A DNA stretch of 64,000 bases from Chloroflexota bacterium (GTDB lineage Bacteria > Chloroflexota > UBA11872), in contig JAJECS010000027.1 of NCBI GenBank assembly GCA_022821905.1, positions 1 to 64,000 on the forward strand, in the 5' to 3' direction. The first letter of the stretch is position 1, and every line of letters begins with the position of its first letter. A model generated the notes under the pieces. It saw only the letters and a program-made list of their open reading frames with translations, did no database searches and was not told the origin of the DNA. The position numbers and the translations under genes are program-made. Shown here piece by piece: positions 1 through 8,724 of this stretch.

Positions 1-248
1 CAGCGCTCTGGGCCGGGACGACCCCGCTCTCCCACGGGCTCGCAAGGGCCCCAGGGTCAATCGGTCTGTCCCGGCCCGGGCTATGCCCTCGGACATTCCG
101 AGAGTCCTCGGAACATACCCGCCCTGGCACATACAAGGGTCAGGGTGAGGGATTCCAGCTCGTGGTCGCGGAATCCTGACCGCCTGTCGAAACGCCTCCC
201 CATCCGCGACGGCTACCATGGCGGCTCCCTTCGACAGAGGACCTCGCG
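1..248. other. Non-coding leader with strong inverted repeats
   Basis: I see no convincing gene here. The stretch holds a 10-bp inverted repeat (GGGCCGGGAC at 10-19, GTCCCGGCCC at 68-77) enclosing smaller GC-rich stems. A perfect stem-loop TTCCGAG-AGTC-CTCGGAA follows at 96-113. It ends with a purine-rich AGAGGA just upstream of the first gene. It could be the end of a structured RNA cut by the window edge, an untranslated leader, or a terminator region of the gene to the left. No known RNA family was recognised. Confidence 0.35.
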
Positions 249-1418
249 ATGTACGACCTCCTGATCTCCGGCGGCACGGTCGTCGATCCCGCGCAGGGCC
301 TCAACGACCGCCGCGACGTGGCGATCGCGGACGGCCGCGTGCGTGCCGTCGCCGAGCGCATCGACTCTGCCCAGGCTCACCATGTCCTCGACGCCAAGGG
401 CCTGCTGGTCACGCCGGGCCTCGTCGATGTCCACGTACACGTCTACGACGGCGTCAGCCACTACGGCGTCGACGCCGACACCTACGTCCTTCCGAGCGGC
501 GTCACCACGGCCATCGACGCCGGGTCGGCGGGCGCGGACACCTTCGAGGGCCTGCGACGCTACGTGATCGAGGTCTCCGAGACGCGCCTCAAGGCCTGTC
601 TCAACATCTCCACGACGGGCATGGTCTCGCCGGTCGTCGGCGAGCTCGAAGACATCCGGCTCATCGACCCCAAGAAAGCCATCGAGGTCTGCGAGCGCCA
701 CAGCGACGTAATCGTCGGCGTCAAGGCGAGGATCAGCGAGAACCTCGCCGGGAACAACGCGCTGCCCGCGCTGCACCGCGCCCGCGAGGCGGCGGATGCC
801 GTGGGGCTGCCGATCATGATTCACCCCAACGCGCCCGTTTGCACGCTCGACGACATCCTCCGCGAGATGAAGGCCGGCGACCTGCTGACGCACTGCTACC
901 ACGGCCTCGACGAGGGCATCCTCGACGAGCAGGGCCGCGTGCGCGCGTCGGTCCGCGACGCGGTGAATCGCGGCGTCCATCTCGACGTGGGCCACGGCCA
1001 GGGCAGCTTCTCCTGGAGCGTGGCGGAATCCGCGATGGCGCAGGATATGGTCCCTTCCACCATCAGCAGCGACCTGCACGCCTATGACTTCGACGGCCCC
1101 GTCTTCGACCTGGCCACGACCCTCAGCAAGTTCCTGCACCTGGGCCTGGACCTGCCCGACGCCCTGCGCCGCTGCACCGTCACCCCGGCGGAGATCCTGG
1201 GCATGCAAGGCCAGATCGGCACCCTCGCCGTCGGTGCCCATGCCGACGCCGCGCTGTTCCGCGAGGAGATCGGCGCCCACACCTTCGAGGACGCCCACGG
1301 CCAAACCCGCACCGGCGAGCGTCGGCTGGTCCCCGTCAAAGTCGTCAAGGGCGGTAAGGTCATCGACGCCGTCGCCCGCGGCTGGCACGGCCACGATCAC
1401 CATCACCACCATCACTAG
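249..1418 (+). CDS. Amidohydrolase/deacetylase-type metallohydrolase with natural His6 tail
   Basis: 389-residue cytoplasmic metallohydrolase of the amidohydrolase superfamily (dihydroorotase/EF_0837-like deacetylase branch), expected to cleave an amide bond with a binuclear metal centre. The N-terminal beta-sandwich strand (MYDLLISGGTVVDP) is followed by the metal motif DVHVHVYDG near residue 61, a later His-rich segment (THCYHG), and the C-terminal ISSDLHAYD and LAVGAHADAALF composite-domain segment. The start is ATG with AGAGGA just upstream. The last six codons before the stop are all histidine, preceded by GHD. A paralogue lies at 55611-56762. The substrate cannot be told from the sequence. 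Confidence 0.85.
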   Translation: MYDLLISGGTVVDPAQGLNDRRDVAIADGRVRAVAERIDSAQAHHVLDAKGLLVTPGLVDVHVHVYDGVSHYGVDADTYVLPSGVTTAIDAGSAGADTFEGLRRYVIEVSETRLKACLNISTTGMVSPVVGELEDIRLIDPKKAIEVCERHSDVIVGVKARISENLAGNNALPALHRAREAADAVGLPIMIHPNAPVCTLDDILREMKAGDLLTHCYHGLDEGILDEQGRVRASVRDAVNRGVHLDVGHGQGSFSWSVAESAMAQDMVPSTISSDLHAYDFDGPVFDLATTLSKFLHLGLDLPDALRRCTVTPAEILGMQGQIGTLAVGAHADAALFREEIGAHTFEDAHGQTRTGERRLVPVKVVKGGKVIDAVARGWHGHDHHHHHH

Positions 1419-1487
1419 TTGGGTTGGGTCGGGTTGGGGCTGTCGGCGACCGCGCCGCCGCTATAGGCGACCGTTGCATAAACCCTT

Positions 1488-1514
1488 CGTCATTCCCGCG
1501 AAGGCGGGAATCCA
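1488..1514. repeat. Dispersed palindrome, ATTCCCGC-GAAG-GCGGGAAT type
   Basis: Perfect 8-bp inverted repeat with a 4-nt loop inside CGTCATTCCCGCGAAGGCGGGAATCCA. Related copies occur at 7394, 25029, 39407 and 44807. The core resembles the ATTCCC-N8-GGGAAT dRS3 type known from Neisseria. The rest of the 1419-1620 gap shows no gene. Confidence 0.8.
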
Positions 1515-1620
1515 CCCTTCGCTGAACCTGGTGGCGGGAGGGATTCGCCCGGCCATGCTGACTAACCGGATCTACACCCGTTCCCGGTGTCCGGCCTGAT
1601 TGGCGGATGCCGCTAGCGGC

Positions 1621-4600
1621 TCACGACCAATCCCTTGAAGGCGGTGCGCCCAGCCCGTCGGACGTGGCGGGGGTGCAGGTGTGGGCCATCACCTGCACCG
1701 CCCCGTGCTCGTCCTGCATCTCGCCGTAGACCAGCATCACCGGGGAATCCAAAATCGCGCGCTGGTAGCGGGTGAAGACCGACGGGCGGATGATGATGTT
1801 GACCAGCCCGGTTTCATCCTCCAGGGACAGGAAGGTGTAGCCGCGCGCGGTGGGCGGGTGCTGGCGGTTGATCACGATGCCGGCCACGGTGACCATGACT
1901 CCGGTGCGGGCCTGCTCGCGCAGGGTGTCGGGAACGCCGCTGTCGCCCAGGCCCTGGAACTGCCGCCCGCTGCCCCGTCCGTCATAGTGGTTCCCAGCGC
2001 GGCGGGCACGCTCGCCATAGCGCCCCGCCACGGGACGGGGTGGCCGGTGACCTCGGCCGCGGCGCGGGCGCGGCATCGGCGGGCGCACGCCGGCCGGAAT
2101 TGAGACCCGTGGGATGCGAGCGCGCCGTGTCTGGACCATCGCTGGCTTCGCGGCGCCGTCAGGGCCTTTGCGCCGCCGTTTGGCGGCCAGGTCCAGCAGA
2201 TCGGCGGCGCGCAGCACGCCGGCCTGCGCCAGCGCCGGACGCAGGAACTCCAAACCCCGCCAGCGGGTTGAGAGGCCGGTGGCGGCGAAGTCCATCCGCA
2301 CCTGCACCAGCGTGTCGGCCGGCGGCAGCGCCACCGGCTCCTCCAGCTCCGCCGCCAGGTTCGGCAGCTCTCCGCCGTGGGCCGCCGGCGCCTGGGCCTG
2401 CACCTGCCAGAGGGCCGCGCGCCGGTTCAGCCCCAGGCTTCGAAATGCCCCCGCCATGGCCAGCGCTTCCAGGACGTTGATCGGCAATCGCGTCCGGCGG
2501 CAGAAGTCTTCCAGCGAGCGATACGGCCCGCGGGCGAACTCCGCATCCAGGCGCTCGCGGTGGGCTTCGCCCAGACCCTCCACGTACCGATAGCCCAACC
2601 GCACCGCGCTGTCCGGCTCCACCGTGCACTCGAAGCGGCTGTGCCGGATGTCCACGGGACGCACCGTCACCCCGTGCCGCTGGGCGTCGCCCACCAGCGT
2701 GTGCGGGCTGTAGAAGCCCATGGGCTGGCTGTTGAGAATGGCGCAGGTGAACGCCGCGTGGTGGTGCACCTTCAGCCACGCCGAGACGTACACCAGCAGC
2801 GCGAAGGCGCAGGAATGCGCCTCGGGAAATCCATAGCCCGCATAGCCTTCGATCTGCGCGTAGATCTGCTCCGCCGTCGACGCGGGGATGCCGCTGCGGG
2901 TCATGCCCTGCATCAGGTCGTCCTGCAGCGCCTGGATATGCGCCAGGGAGCGCTTGCGGCTCATGGCCCGCCGCAGCGCGTCGGCCTTGGTCGCCGAAAA
3001 CCCGGCCGCCACCATGGCGATCTGGAGGCATTGCTCCTGGAAGATCGGCAGCCCCAGCGTGCGTTGCAGCACCGTCGCCAGGCCGGGCCACACGGGATCG
3101 TCCGCCTCCTGCCCGGTGCGGCGCAGGATCCAGCGCCGGTGCATCTTGGTGGTCATGGGCCCGGGCCGGATGATCGCCACCTGCACTACCAGGTCGTAAA
3201 AGCACCGCGGCCGCGTCTGCGGCAGCACGTGCATCTGGGCGCGGCTTTCCACCTGGAACATGCCGATGGTGTCGGCGGCGCAGATGGCGTCGTAGACCCT
3301 GGGGTCGTCGAAGGTGAAATCCGCCAGCGCCAGCTGCCGGCCGCACCGCTGCTCGATGAGCCGGAAGGCCCGCTGGATCAGCGTCAGCATGCCCAGCCCC
3401 AAGAGGTCGATCTTGAGCAAACCGGCGTCGGCGCAGTCGTCCTTGTCCCACTGCGCCACGGTGCGACCTTCCATCGTCGCCGGCTCGATCGGCACCGAGG
3501 CGTCCAGCGGGTGCGAGGCGATGATCATGCCCCCGGTGTGGATGCCCAGGTGCCGGGGGAAGTCGACGATCTGCCGGCTCAGCTCCAGCAGGTCGCGGCC
3601 CACGCGGTTGGAGACCTCGCGCGGCAGGTCGTCGCCCGCCTGGTCCGGGTGCGGCATCTCCACGCTGGGATGCCATTGCAGCCGCTCCGCCAGGCGGTCC
3701 ACCTGGGCTTGCGGCAGACCTAGCGCCTTGCCCACGTCGCGGATGGCCGAGCGCCCGCGAAAGCAGATGACGTTCGCCACCATGGCCGCGCGGCGGCGGC
3801 CGTAGCGCTGGTAGACATACTGGATGACCCGCTCGCGCTCCTGGTGCTCGATGTCCAGGTCGATGTCGGGCGGCTCGTCCCGATCCGGCGACATGAACCG
3901 CTCGAACATCAGCCCGGCGGCGATGGGATCGACCATCGAGATGCCGAGCGCGTAGCAGAGGATCGAGCCGGGCGCCGAGCCGCGGGTGTTGACCAGGATG
4001 TCGTGGCGGTGACAGAAGTCCACCAGGTCGCGGACGGTGAGGAAATAGCCCGCCAGCCGCAGATCCTTGACGTACCGCAGCTCCCGCCGCACGCGCTCGC
4101 GCACGGTCTCGTCGAGGTCGGGATATCGCCGCCGCGCGCCCTCCCAGACCAGGCGCTCCATGTAGCCGTATTCGGACTCGCCGTCAGGCGTGGGAAACGT
4201 GGGCAGGCCGTAGTCGAGCTTGCGGCTCAGGTCGAAGTCGCACATCTCGGCAATGCGCAGCGTGTTGCTCACTGCCTCGGGGACGCCGTCAAAGAGCCGC
4301 GCCATCTCCGCCGCGGACTTCAGGACAAACTCGTGATTGGGCCGCAGCCGCCGCCCCGCCGTTTCGAGCGTGACGGTGTGCTTGATGCAGACCAACACGT
4401 CCTGCAGCCGCGTACGGGATTGGTCGTGGTAGTGGACGTTGTTGGTGGCCGCTAGCGGCAGGCCGGTTCGCCGCGCGATGTCGAGCAGTCCGGCGTTGGC
4501 CAGGTGCTCCGCTTCGAGTCGATGGTCTTGGAGCTCGAGAAAGAAGCCGCCGGGCTCGAACAGTTCGGCGTAGGTTCCCGCCAGCTCGATGGCCTGGCGG

Positions 4601-5022
4601 TCGTCACCGTGCAGCGCCGCGGTCGGAATCGCGCCCTGCAGGCAGCCCGACAGCCCCACCAGGCCGCGCGTGTGCCGCGCCAGGGTGTCGAGATCGAGCT
4701 CCGCCGTCCCCTTGGGCCGGTCGCGGTGCGCCGCGGTGGCCAGCCGGCAGATGTTGGCGTAGCCCTCCCGGTCGCGCGCCAGCATGGTGAGGTGGCGGCC
4801 CTCGGTCAGGCTGGCTTCCATGCCCACGATGGGACGCAGCCCGTGCTCGCGCGCCGCGTGGGAGAACCGCACCGCACCGTAGACCCCGTTGTGATCCGTG
4901 ATCGCCAGCGCCGCCAGCCCAAGCTCGGCGGCGCGCGCCGCCATTTCCTCGGGATGCGACGCGCCGTCCAGAAACGAGAAATTGCTGTGCGCGTGCAGCT
5001 CGGCGTAGGCGGGGCGTGTCAA
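1621..5022 (-). CDS. dnaE2: Error-prone DNA polymerase III alpha subunit DnaE2
   Basis: Catalytic subunit of the damage-inducible translesion mutasome. The N-terminal PHP domain begins AELHAHSNFSFLDG and continues to AITDHNGVYG. The Pol III palm carries the catalytic acidic motif PDIDLDIE and the RGSAPGSILCYALGI segment. Fingers and helix-hairpin-helix regions follow, then a C-terminal OB-fold (VMVTVAGIVINRQHP..TFLSLEDETGLVNIII). The ORF track runs 92 residues further upstream, but that part is a shadow of imuB. I chose the TTG at 5022, which overlaps the imuB stop (TTGA) and puts the PHP motif at the usual distance, giving 1133 residues. A basic, low-complexity linker of about 80 residues (RRARIPRVSIPAG..RPPMPRPRRGRGHR) precedes the OB-fold and is unusual. 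Confidence 0.93.
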   Translation of the reverse strand: MTRPAYAELHAHSNFSFLDGASHPEEMAARAAELGLAALAITDHNGVYGAVRFSHAAREHGLRPIVGMEASLTEGRHLTMLARDREGYANICRLATAAHRDRPKGTAELDLDTLARHTRGLVGLSGCLQGAIPTAALHGDDRQAIELAGTYAELFEPGGFFLELQDHRLEAEHLANAGLLDIARRTGLPLAATNNVHYHDQSRTRLQDVLVCIKHTVTLETAGRRLRPNHEFVLKSAAEMARLFDGVPEAVSNTLRIAEMCDFDLSRKLDYGLPTFPTPDGESEYGYMERLVWEGARRRYPDLDETVRERVRRELRYVKDLRLAGYFLTVRDLVDFCHRHDILVNTRGSAPGSILCYALGISMVDPIAAGLMFERFMSPDRDEPPDIDLDIEHQERERVIQYVYQRYGRRRAAMVANVICFRGRSAIRDVGKALGLPQAQVDRLAERLQWHPSVEMPHPDQAGDDLPREVSNRVGRDLLELSRQIVDFPRHLGIHTGGMIIASHPLDASVPIEPATMEGRTVAQWDKDDCADAGLLKIDLLGLGMLTLIQRAFRLIEQRCGRQLALADFTFDDPRVYDAICAADTIGMFQVESRAQMHVLPQTRPRCFYDLVVQVAIIRPGPMTTKMHRRWILRRTGQEADDPVWPGLATVLQRTLGLPIFQEQCLQIAMVAAGFSATKADALRRAMSRKRSLAHIQALQDDLMQGMTRSGIPASTAEQIYAQIEGYAGYGFPEAHSCAFALLVYVSAWLKVHHHAAFTCAILNSQPMGFYSPHTLVGDAQRHGVTVRPVDIRHSRFECTVEPDSAVRLGYRYVEGLGEAHRERLDAEFARGPYRSLEDFCRRTRLPINVLEALAMAGAFRSLGLNRRAALWQVQAQAPAAHGGELPNLAAELEEPVALPPADTLVQVRMDFAATGLSTRWRGLEFLRPALAQAGVLRAADLLDLAAKRRRKGPDGAAKPAMVQTRRARIPRVSIPAGVRPPMPRPRRGRGHRPPRPVAGRYGERARRAGNHYDGRGSGRQFQGLGDSGVPDTLREQARTGVMVTVAGIVINRQHPPTARGYTFLSLEDETGLVNIIIRPSVFTRYQRAILDSPVMLVYGEMQDEHGAVQVMAHTCTPATSDGLGAPPSRDWS

Positions 5023-6575
5023 TCGAGCGCTCCCTGCGCAAACCAGCGACCCTGCGCGCGGTCGCGGTAGAGCACCAGGCCGCGGCCGTCGTCCAACTGC
5101 ACGTGCAGGTAATCCCGGTCGACGGGTTCCGCCCACCATTCCGTCTGCACCCGCTGTGGCCCATAGCCGGCGACGACTTTCCTGGTCACCCCTTCGAGCG
5201 TCACCCAGCGGGTGTCCTTGTCTTGGCTGAGGCGCACCGGACGGGGTGGGGTGAAGAGCCGCGTCAGGCCCCGCGCGCCCACCAGGCCGGCCAGCCATGC
5301 CGCGGATGGCGTGGACGCATCACGCGTGGGGCTTGTCTCGACGTAGGCGTCCAGCCGGCGGCTGGCCGTGTCGAGGGTGAAGGCGTCGGGACGGAGCGCC
5401 AGGCGGAACAGCGCGGCGTCGCCCAGCTGCGATCGCAGGCGGCTGATCGCGTGGTTGGCGCGCGCCAGGCGCTCCGACCGGTTGCCGAGCAGCGACCGTT
5501 GCATGCCGACGCCCGGCGCCAGATGCCGCACGTCCAGGCTCATGCGCACCACGCCGGGCTGGTGGGATGAAATCTCCGGCATCACCGCGCCGGCTTGCGC
5601 CGTGTCGGCCCACGCCTCGAAGCGCCAGCGGGCCGCGTCGCGAAAAGTGGCGGCCGCGGCCGACGGCTCGGGCAGCGGCAGCGCGAACTGCTGCACCGTG
5701 CCGTCGGCGCGCTTGATCCGGCCGTCGACCTGCTGCGCCATCAGACCCCGCTGGGCCAGTCGCGCGGCCAGGCGCTGCGCCAGCGCCTGCAGGGCGAAGG
5801 CGAGGCGATCGACGTTGTGCTCTTCCCACTCGAAGTCGACCGCCTCGTGCAGCACGAGCGGCCGGGCCCGACCGCGCAGGGGTTGCGGGTTCTCGCCGTG
5901 CGCCAGCCGCCGTGCCCGCGCGCCTTCGACTCCATAGCGCGTCCGCACGGCGTTGGCCGGCAGGGCGGCGAACGCGCCGATGGTGGCGATGCCCAGCGTC
6001 CGCAGGGTGGCCAGCGTCCGCTCGTCCAACGGCAGCCGCTCGACGGGCTGCTCGGCCAGATAGGCCCGGTCGGAGGTTTCAACGATGTTGACGCCCGCCG
6101 CACTCGCCGTGCGCGCCGCGACCTCCGCCGCCAGGCGTCCCATCGCCAGCCCGATATGCGCCGTGTGTCCGGTCGCCGCCGCGACGTCGCGGCGCACTCG
6201 CGCGCCCAGCGCCGCGTCGGGGCCGTAGAGCGACGCCAGGCCCGCCGCGTCGGCAAACGCCAGCCCCACGCCGGCGTCCTCCACCAGCGGGGAGAATCGG
6301 TCCAGCACGTCCAGCACCGCCGCGAACGCACGGGCGTAGCGCGGCGGATCGTCGGGCACACAGACGCCCCGCGGACAGCGCTGCGCCGCCTCCTTGACCG
6401 CCATGCCCAGCCGCAACCCGGCGTCGCGGGCGGCGTCGGAAAGCTCGATCAGCCGCCGCTGATTAGCTTGCGATGTGTAGATCGCCAGCGGCTGCGCCGA
6501 CCACGCCGGGTGCGTCTGCGCTTCCACCGTGGTGCGGAAGCGCGGCATCCAGAGGCAGATCGTCTTGCGGTCCAC
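5019..6575 (-). CDS. imuB: ImuB, catalytically inactive Y-family polymerase homologue
   Basis: 518-residue Y-family polymerase relative that in known systems acts as the adaptor tethering DnaE2 to the beta clamp. The N-terminus (TICLWMPRFRTTVEA) matches the family. The palm region reads VEDAGVGLAFADAAG where active enzymes have the catalytic SIDE motif, so no polymerase activity is expected. The HhH region (LRTLGIATIGAFAALP) and little-finger-like domain follow. GTG start with a strong AGGAGG Shine-Dalgarno 4-5 nt upstream. The frame overlaps imuA by 113 nt and dnaE2 by 4 nt, so the three are one transcript. Confidence 0.9.
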   Translation of the reverse strand: MDRKTICLWMPRFRTTVEAQTHPAWSAQPLAIYTSQANQRRLIELSDAARDAGLRLGMAVKEAAQRCPRGVCVPDDPPRYARAFAAVLDVLDRFSPLVEDAGVGLAFADAAGLASLYGPDAALGARVRRDVAAATGHTAHIGLAMGRLAAEVAARTASAAGVNIVETSDRAYLAEQPVERLPLDERTLATLRTLGIATIGAFAALPANAVRTRYGVEGARARRLAHGENPQPLRGRARPLVLHEAVDFEWEEHNVDRLAFALQALAQRLAARLAQRGLMAQQVDGRIKRADGTVQQFALPLPEPSAAAATFRDAARWRFEAWADTAQAGAVMPEISSHQPGVVRMSLDVRHLAPGVGMQRSLLGNRSERLARANHAISRLRSQLGDAALFRLALRPDAFTLDTASRRLDAYVETSPTRDASTPSAAWLAGLVGARGLTRLFTPPRPVRLSQDKDTRWVTLEGVTRKVVAGYGPQRVQTEWWAEPVDRDYLHVQLDDGRGLVLYRDRAQGRWFAQGALD

Positions 6576-7329
6576 CGGACCTCCTGAGAAACGGACAGTC
6601 GATGACGAGGCGCCGCACGCCCGTGCCGCTGCGCGACTTCAGCACCCGGACCTCCAGCGTCAGCCCGATCGGCGCCTGGGTCAGGCGGCTGCGCTGCCAG
6701 CGCCAGCCGCGGCAGGCCACGCCGAGCCGCAGGGAGGCCAGGTAGGGCAACCCGGTGACGCGCCGCCCGCCCGATGCCGTCACCACCACCAGCCCCGCCG
6801 CCCCGCGTCCCGCCAGGTCGGCCAGGTGCGACCAGCGGTTGACCGGCGGCCGGGTGGCCTCCAGGTCCAGCAGCAGGGCCTCGAAGGCGTTGCTGCGCAG
6901 CAGCGTGGCGGTCGCCTGCAGCGCCGCGTCGGCGTCCGGTGGACGCACCACCACCAGGCGCGACAGATCGAGACCCAGGGCCGCGCCCACGGTCGGGGCG
7001 AACGTGCCCGGCAGATCGACGTAAGCCGCCAACCCGCCCTGGTCCAGCGCGGTGGCCAGGCTGCGCAACCCCAGCGTCAGCGCGCCGCCGCCGGACAGGC
7101 CGGTGAGCTCGCTCACGCGACCCCGCGGAATCCCCGCAAACCCGGTCGCTTGATCCAGCGCCGGAATGCCGGTGGCAAAGCCGGCGTCTGGCGCACTGAC
7201 GCCGAACAGGCGTCCGGCGGCATGCAGCCCCATGCGCTGCTCGATGTCGCGCACGGCGCGCCGCAGCGCGGCCGGCCGCTCGCTAGCGGGTAGAGGCAGT
7301 GCAAAGCCCCAGGCAGGACGGGACGCCAC
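6463..7329 (-). CDS. imuA: ImuA-like RecA-fold protein of the mutasome cassette
   Basis: First gene of the imuA-imuB-dnaE2 cassette. RecA-like core: ATGIPALDQATGFAGIPRGRVSELTG is followed by a Walker-A position reading GLSGGGALTLG, which lacks the usual lysine. The Walker-B-like strand AFEALLLDLEA and IPRGRVSELTG fit ImuA/SulA-related proteins. The longest ORF begins at 7398, but that ATG is part of a dispersed palindrome, so I prefer the GTG at 7329. The exact start is uncertain. The 3' end overlaps imuB by 113 nt, so its last 37 codons share DNA with the imuB N-terminus. SOS control is expected from the family, but I could not find a LexA box. Confidence 0.78.
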   Translation of the reverse strand: MASRPAWGFALPLPASERPAALRRAVRDIEQRMGLHAAGRLFGVSAPDAGFATGIPALDQATGFAGIPRGRVSELTGLSGGGALTLGLRSLATALDQGGLAAYVDLPGTFAPTVGAALGLDLSRLVVVRPPDADAALQATATLLRSNAFEALLLDLEATRPPVNRWSHLADLAGRGAAGLVVVTASGGRRVTGLPYLASLRLGVACRGWRWQRSRLTQAPIGLTLEVRVLKSRSGTGVRRLVIDCPFLRRSGGPQDDLPLDAALPHHGGSADAPGVVGAAAGDLHIAS

Positions 7330-7393
7330 TATACCAAACAAAAACCGAACAGAAGGGGAAAGAACCCAAGCGGTGGTGAGCCGCTTCGAGCGC

Positions 7394-7442
7394 GTCATTC
7401 CCGCGGAGCCTGTCCCCGCGCAGGCGGGGAGCGGAATCCAGT
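7394..7442. repeat. Dispersed palindrome, ATTCCC/GGAAT family, extended variant
   Basis: CGTCATTCCCGCGGAGCCTGTCCCCGCGCAGGCGGGGAGCGGAATCCAG: the 5' and 3' ends match the short element at 1488, but the loop is expanded and contains its own stem (CCCCGCG/CAGGCGGGG). It sits between the MacB-like gene and imuA and supplies the ATG of the over-extended imuA ORF. Confidence 0.7.
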
Positions 7443-7473
7443 CCGGTTGAACCCTAGAAAGTCGGGCCCCGGC

Positions 7474-8724
7474 CTACTCGTACCGCAGCGCCTCGATCGG
7501 CCGCAGCCGCGCGGCGCGGTTGGCGGGGTAGATGCCGAACACCAGGCCGATGGCCACCGAGACGGCCAGCGCCAGGATCACCGGCTCGGGCGTGAGCGTG
7601 CCCTCGAGCGAGCGGCCGCCAAAGCTCACGCCGCCCATGAACGTTGCCAGCAGGCCGCCGATGACCGCCCCCGCGATCCCGCCGCCCAAACTCACCAGCA
7701 CGGCCTCGATCAGGAACTGCCCCAGGATGTCCCGACGCCGCGCGCCGATGGCCTTGCGGATGCCGATCTCGCGCGTTCGCTCGGTCACCGAGACCAGCAT
7801 GATGTTCATGATCCCGATGCCGCCGACCAGCAATGAGATGCCGGCAATCGCGCCCAGGAACAGCGTCAGCGTTCCCGTGACTTCGCCCAGCGCTTCGATG
7901 ATGTCCTGCTGCGTGCGGATGGTGAAGTCGTCCTCGGTCACGTCGTGACGCAGCCGCAGCAGCGCGCTGACCTCGTTCGTGACCGCCTCGATCGTCGCCT
8001 CGTCCTCGTCGGCGAGCGTGACGCTGATCTCACTGACAATGTCGTCGCCGGCCAGCGTGCGCGATGGGCTGATGCGCGTCTGCAGCGTGGTCAACGGCAC
8101 CAGCGCCTGGTTGTCGCGGCTCTGGAACGTCGCCTGACCCGACTCCTCCATCACCGCGATCACGGTGAACGTCTGGTTGTTGAGCCGCACCGTGGCGCCG
8201 ATGGGGTTCTGACCTGGAAACAGCTCGGTGGCGATCGTTTGCCCCAGGGCGATCACGCGAGTGCGCCGGTCCAGGTCGTCGTCGGAGATGAACCGACCGG
8301 CCTGAGGCTGGAAGGTGCGCACCTCGGCGTAGCTCGGGGTCGCGCCGATGATCTGCGTGGAAAACGCATTGCCGCCCGCCACCAGCGATGCGTTCGTGTT
8401 CCGGGTGGGGGCGATGTCCACGATGCCCGGAATGGCGGCGTCGCGAATGGCTGCGGCGTCCTCGAAGGTGAGCGTCGGCGAGGTGGCGCTTACGTCCACG
8501 AACCTGCCGCCTCCCTGGGTCTGTACGCCGGGGCTGATGAAGAGCAGGTTGGAACCCGTGCCGCGAATGTTCGCCTCGATCGACGCCTGCGCACCGGCGC
8601 CCAGCGACATCAGCGCAATCACCGCCGCCACGCCGATCACCATGCCCAGCACCGTCAGGCTGGTGCGCAGCTTGTTGGCGGCCAACGCCCGCAGGGCCAG
8701 GCGCACCCCGTCGGCGAGGCTCAT
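7474..8724 (-). CDS. MacB-type ABC transporter permease
   Basis: 416-residue FtsX/MacB-family permease, inner-membrane component of a mechanotransmission exporter. The first transmembrane helix (LGMVIGVAAVIALMSLG) is followed by a large extracytoplasmic MacB-PCD domain and three C-terminal helices, with the signature MNIMLVSVTERTREIGIRKAIGARR and the terminal FGIYPANRAARLRPIEALRYE. The start overlaps the stop of the ATPase gene by 4 nt, and the upstream adaptor gene abuts the ATPase gene. Together they form a MacA-like/LolD-like/MacB tripartite exporter. The cargo is unknown. Confidence 0.92.
   Translation of the reverse strand: MSLADGVRLALRALAANKLRTSLTVLGMVIGVAAVIALMSLGAGAQASIEANIRGTGSNLLFISPGVQTQGGGRFVDVSATSPTLTFEDAAAIRDAAIPGIVDIAPTRNTNASLVAGGNAFSTQIIGATPSYAEVRTFQPQAGRFISDDDLDRRTRVIALGQTIATELFPGQNPIGATVRLNNQTFTVIAVMEESGQATFQSRDNQALVPLTTLQTRISPSRTLAGDDIVSEISVTLADEDEATIEAVTNEVSALLRLRHDVTEDDFTIRTQQDIIEALGEVTGTLTLFLGAIAGISLLVGGIGIMNIMLVSVTERTREIGIRKAIGARRRDILGQFLIEAVLVSLGGGIAGAVIGGLLATFMGGVSFGGRSLEGTLTPEPVILALAVSVAIGLVFGIYPANRAARLRPIEALRYE

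Noticed and set aside
213-1415. 400-aa minus-strand ORF over the first amidohydrolase
   Set aside because: Codon-shadow of a GC-rich gene: low-complexity Val/Ala/Asp/Arg composition and no family motif, while the plus-strand frame has clear amidohydrolase motifs.
2377-3723. 448-aa plus-strand ORF over dnaE2
   Set aside because: Shadow of the polymerase gene, rich in Arg/Gly/His with no motifs.
5023-5298. 92-residue upstream extension of DnaE2
   Set aside because: Shadow of the imuB 3' end; the PHP domain starts right after the TTG at 5022.
7330-7365. LexA/SOS box upstream of imuA
   Set aside because: A GAAC and some AT-rich bases are present, but no paired GTTC at proper spacing; not enough to call.
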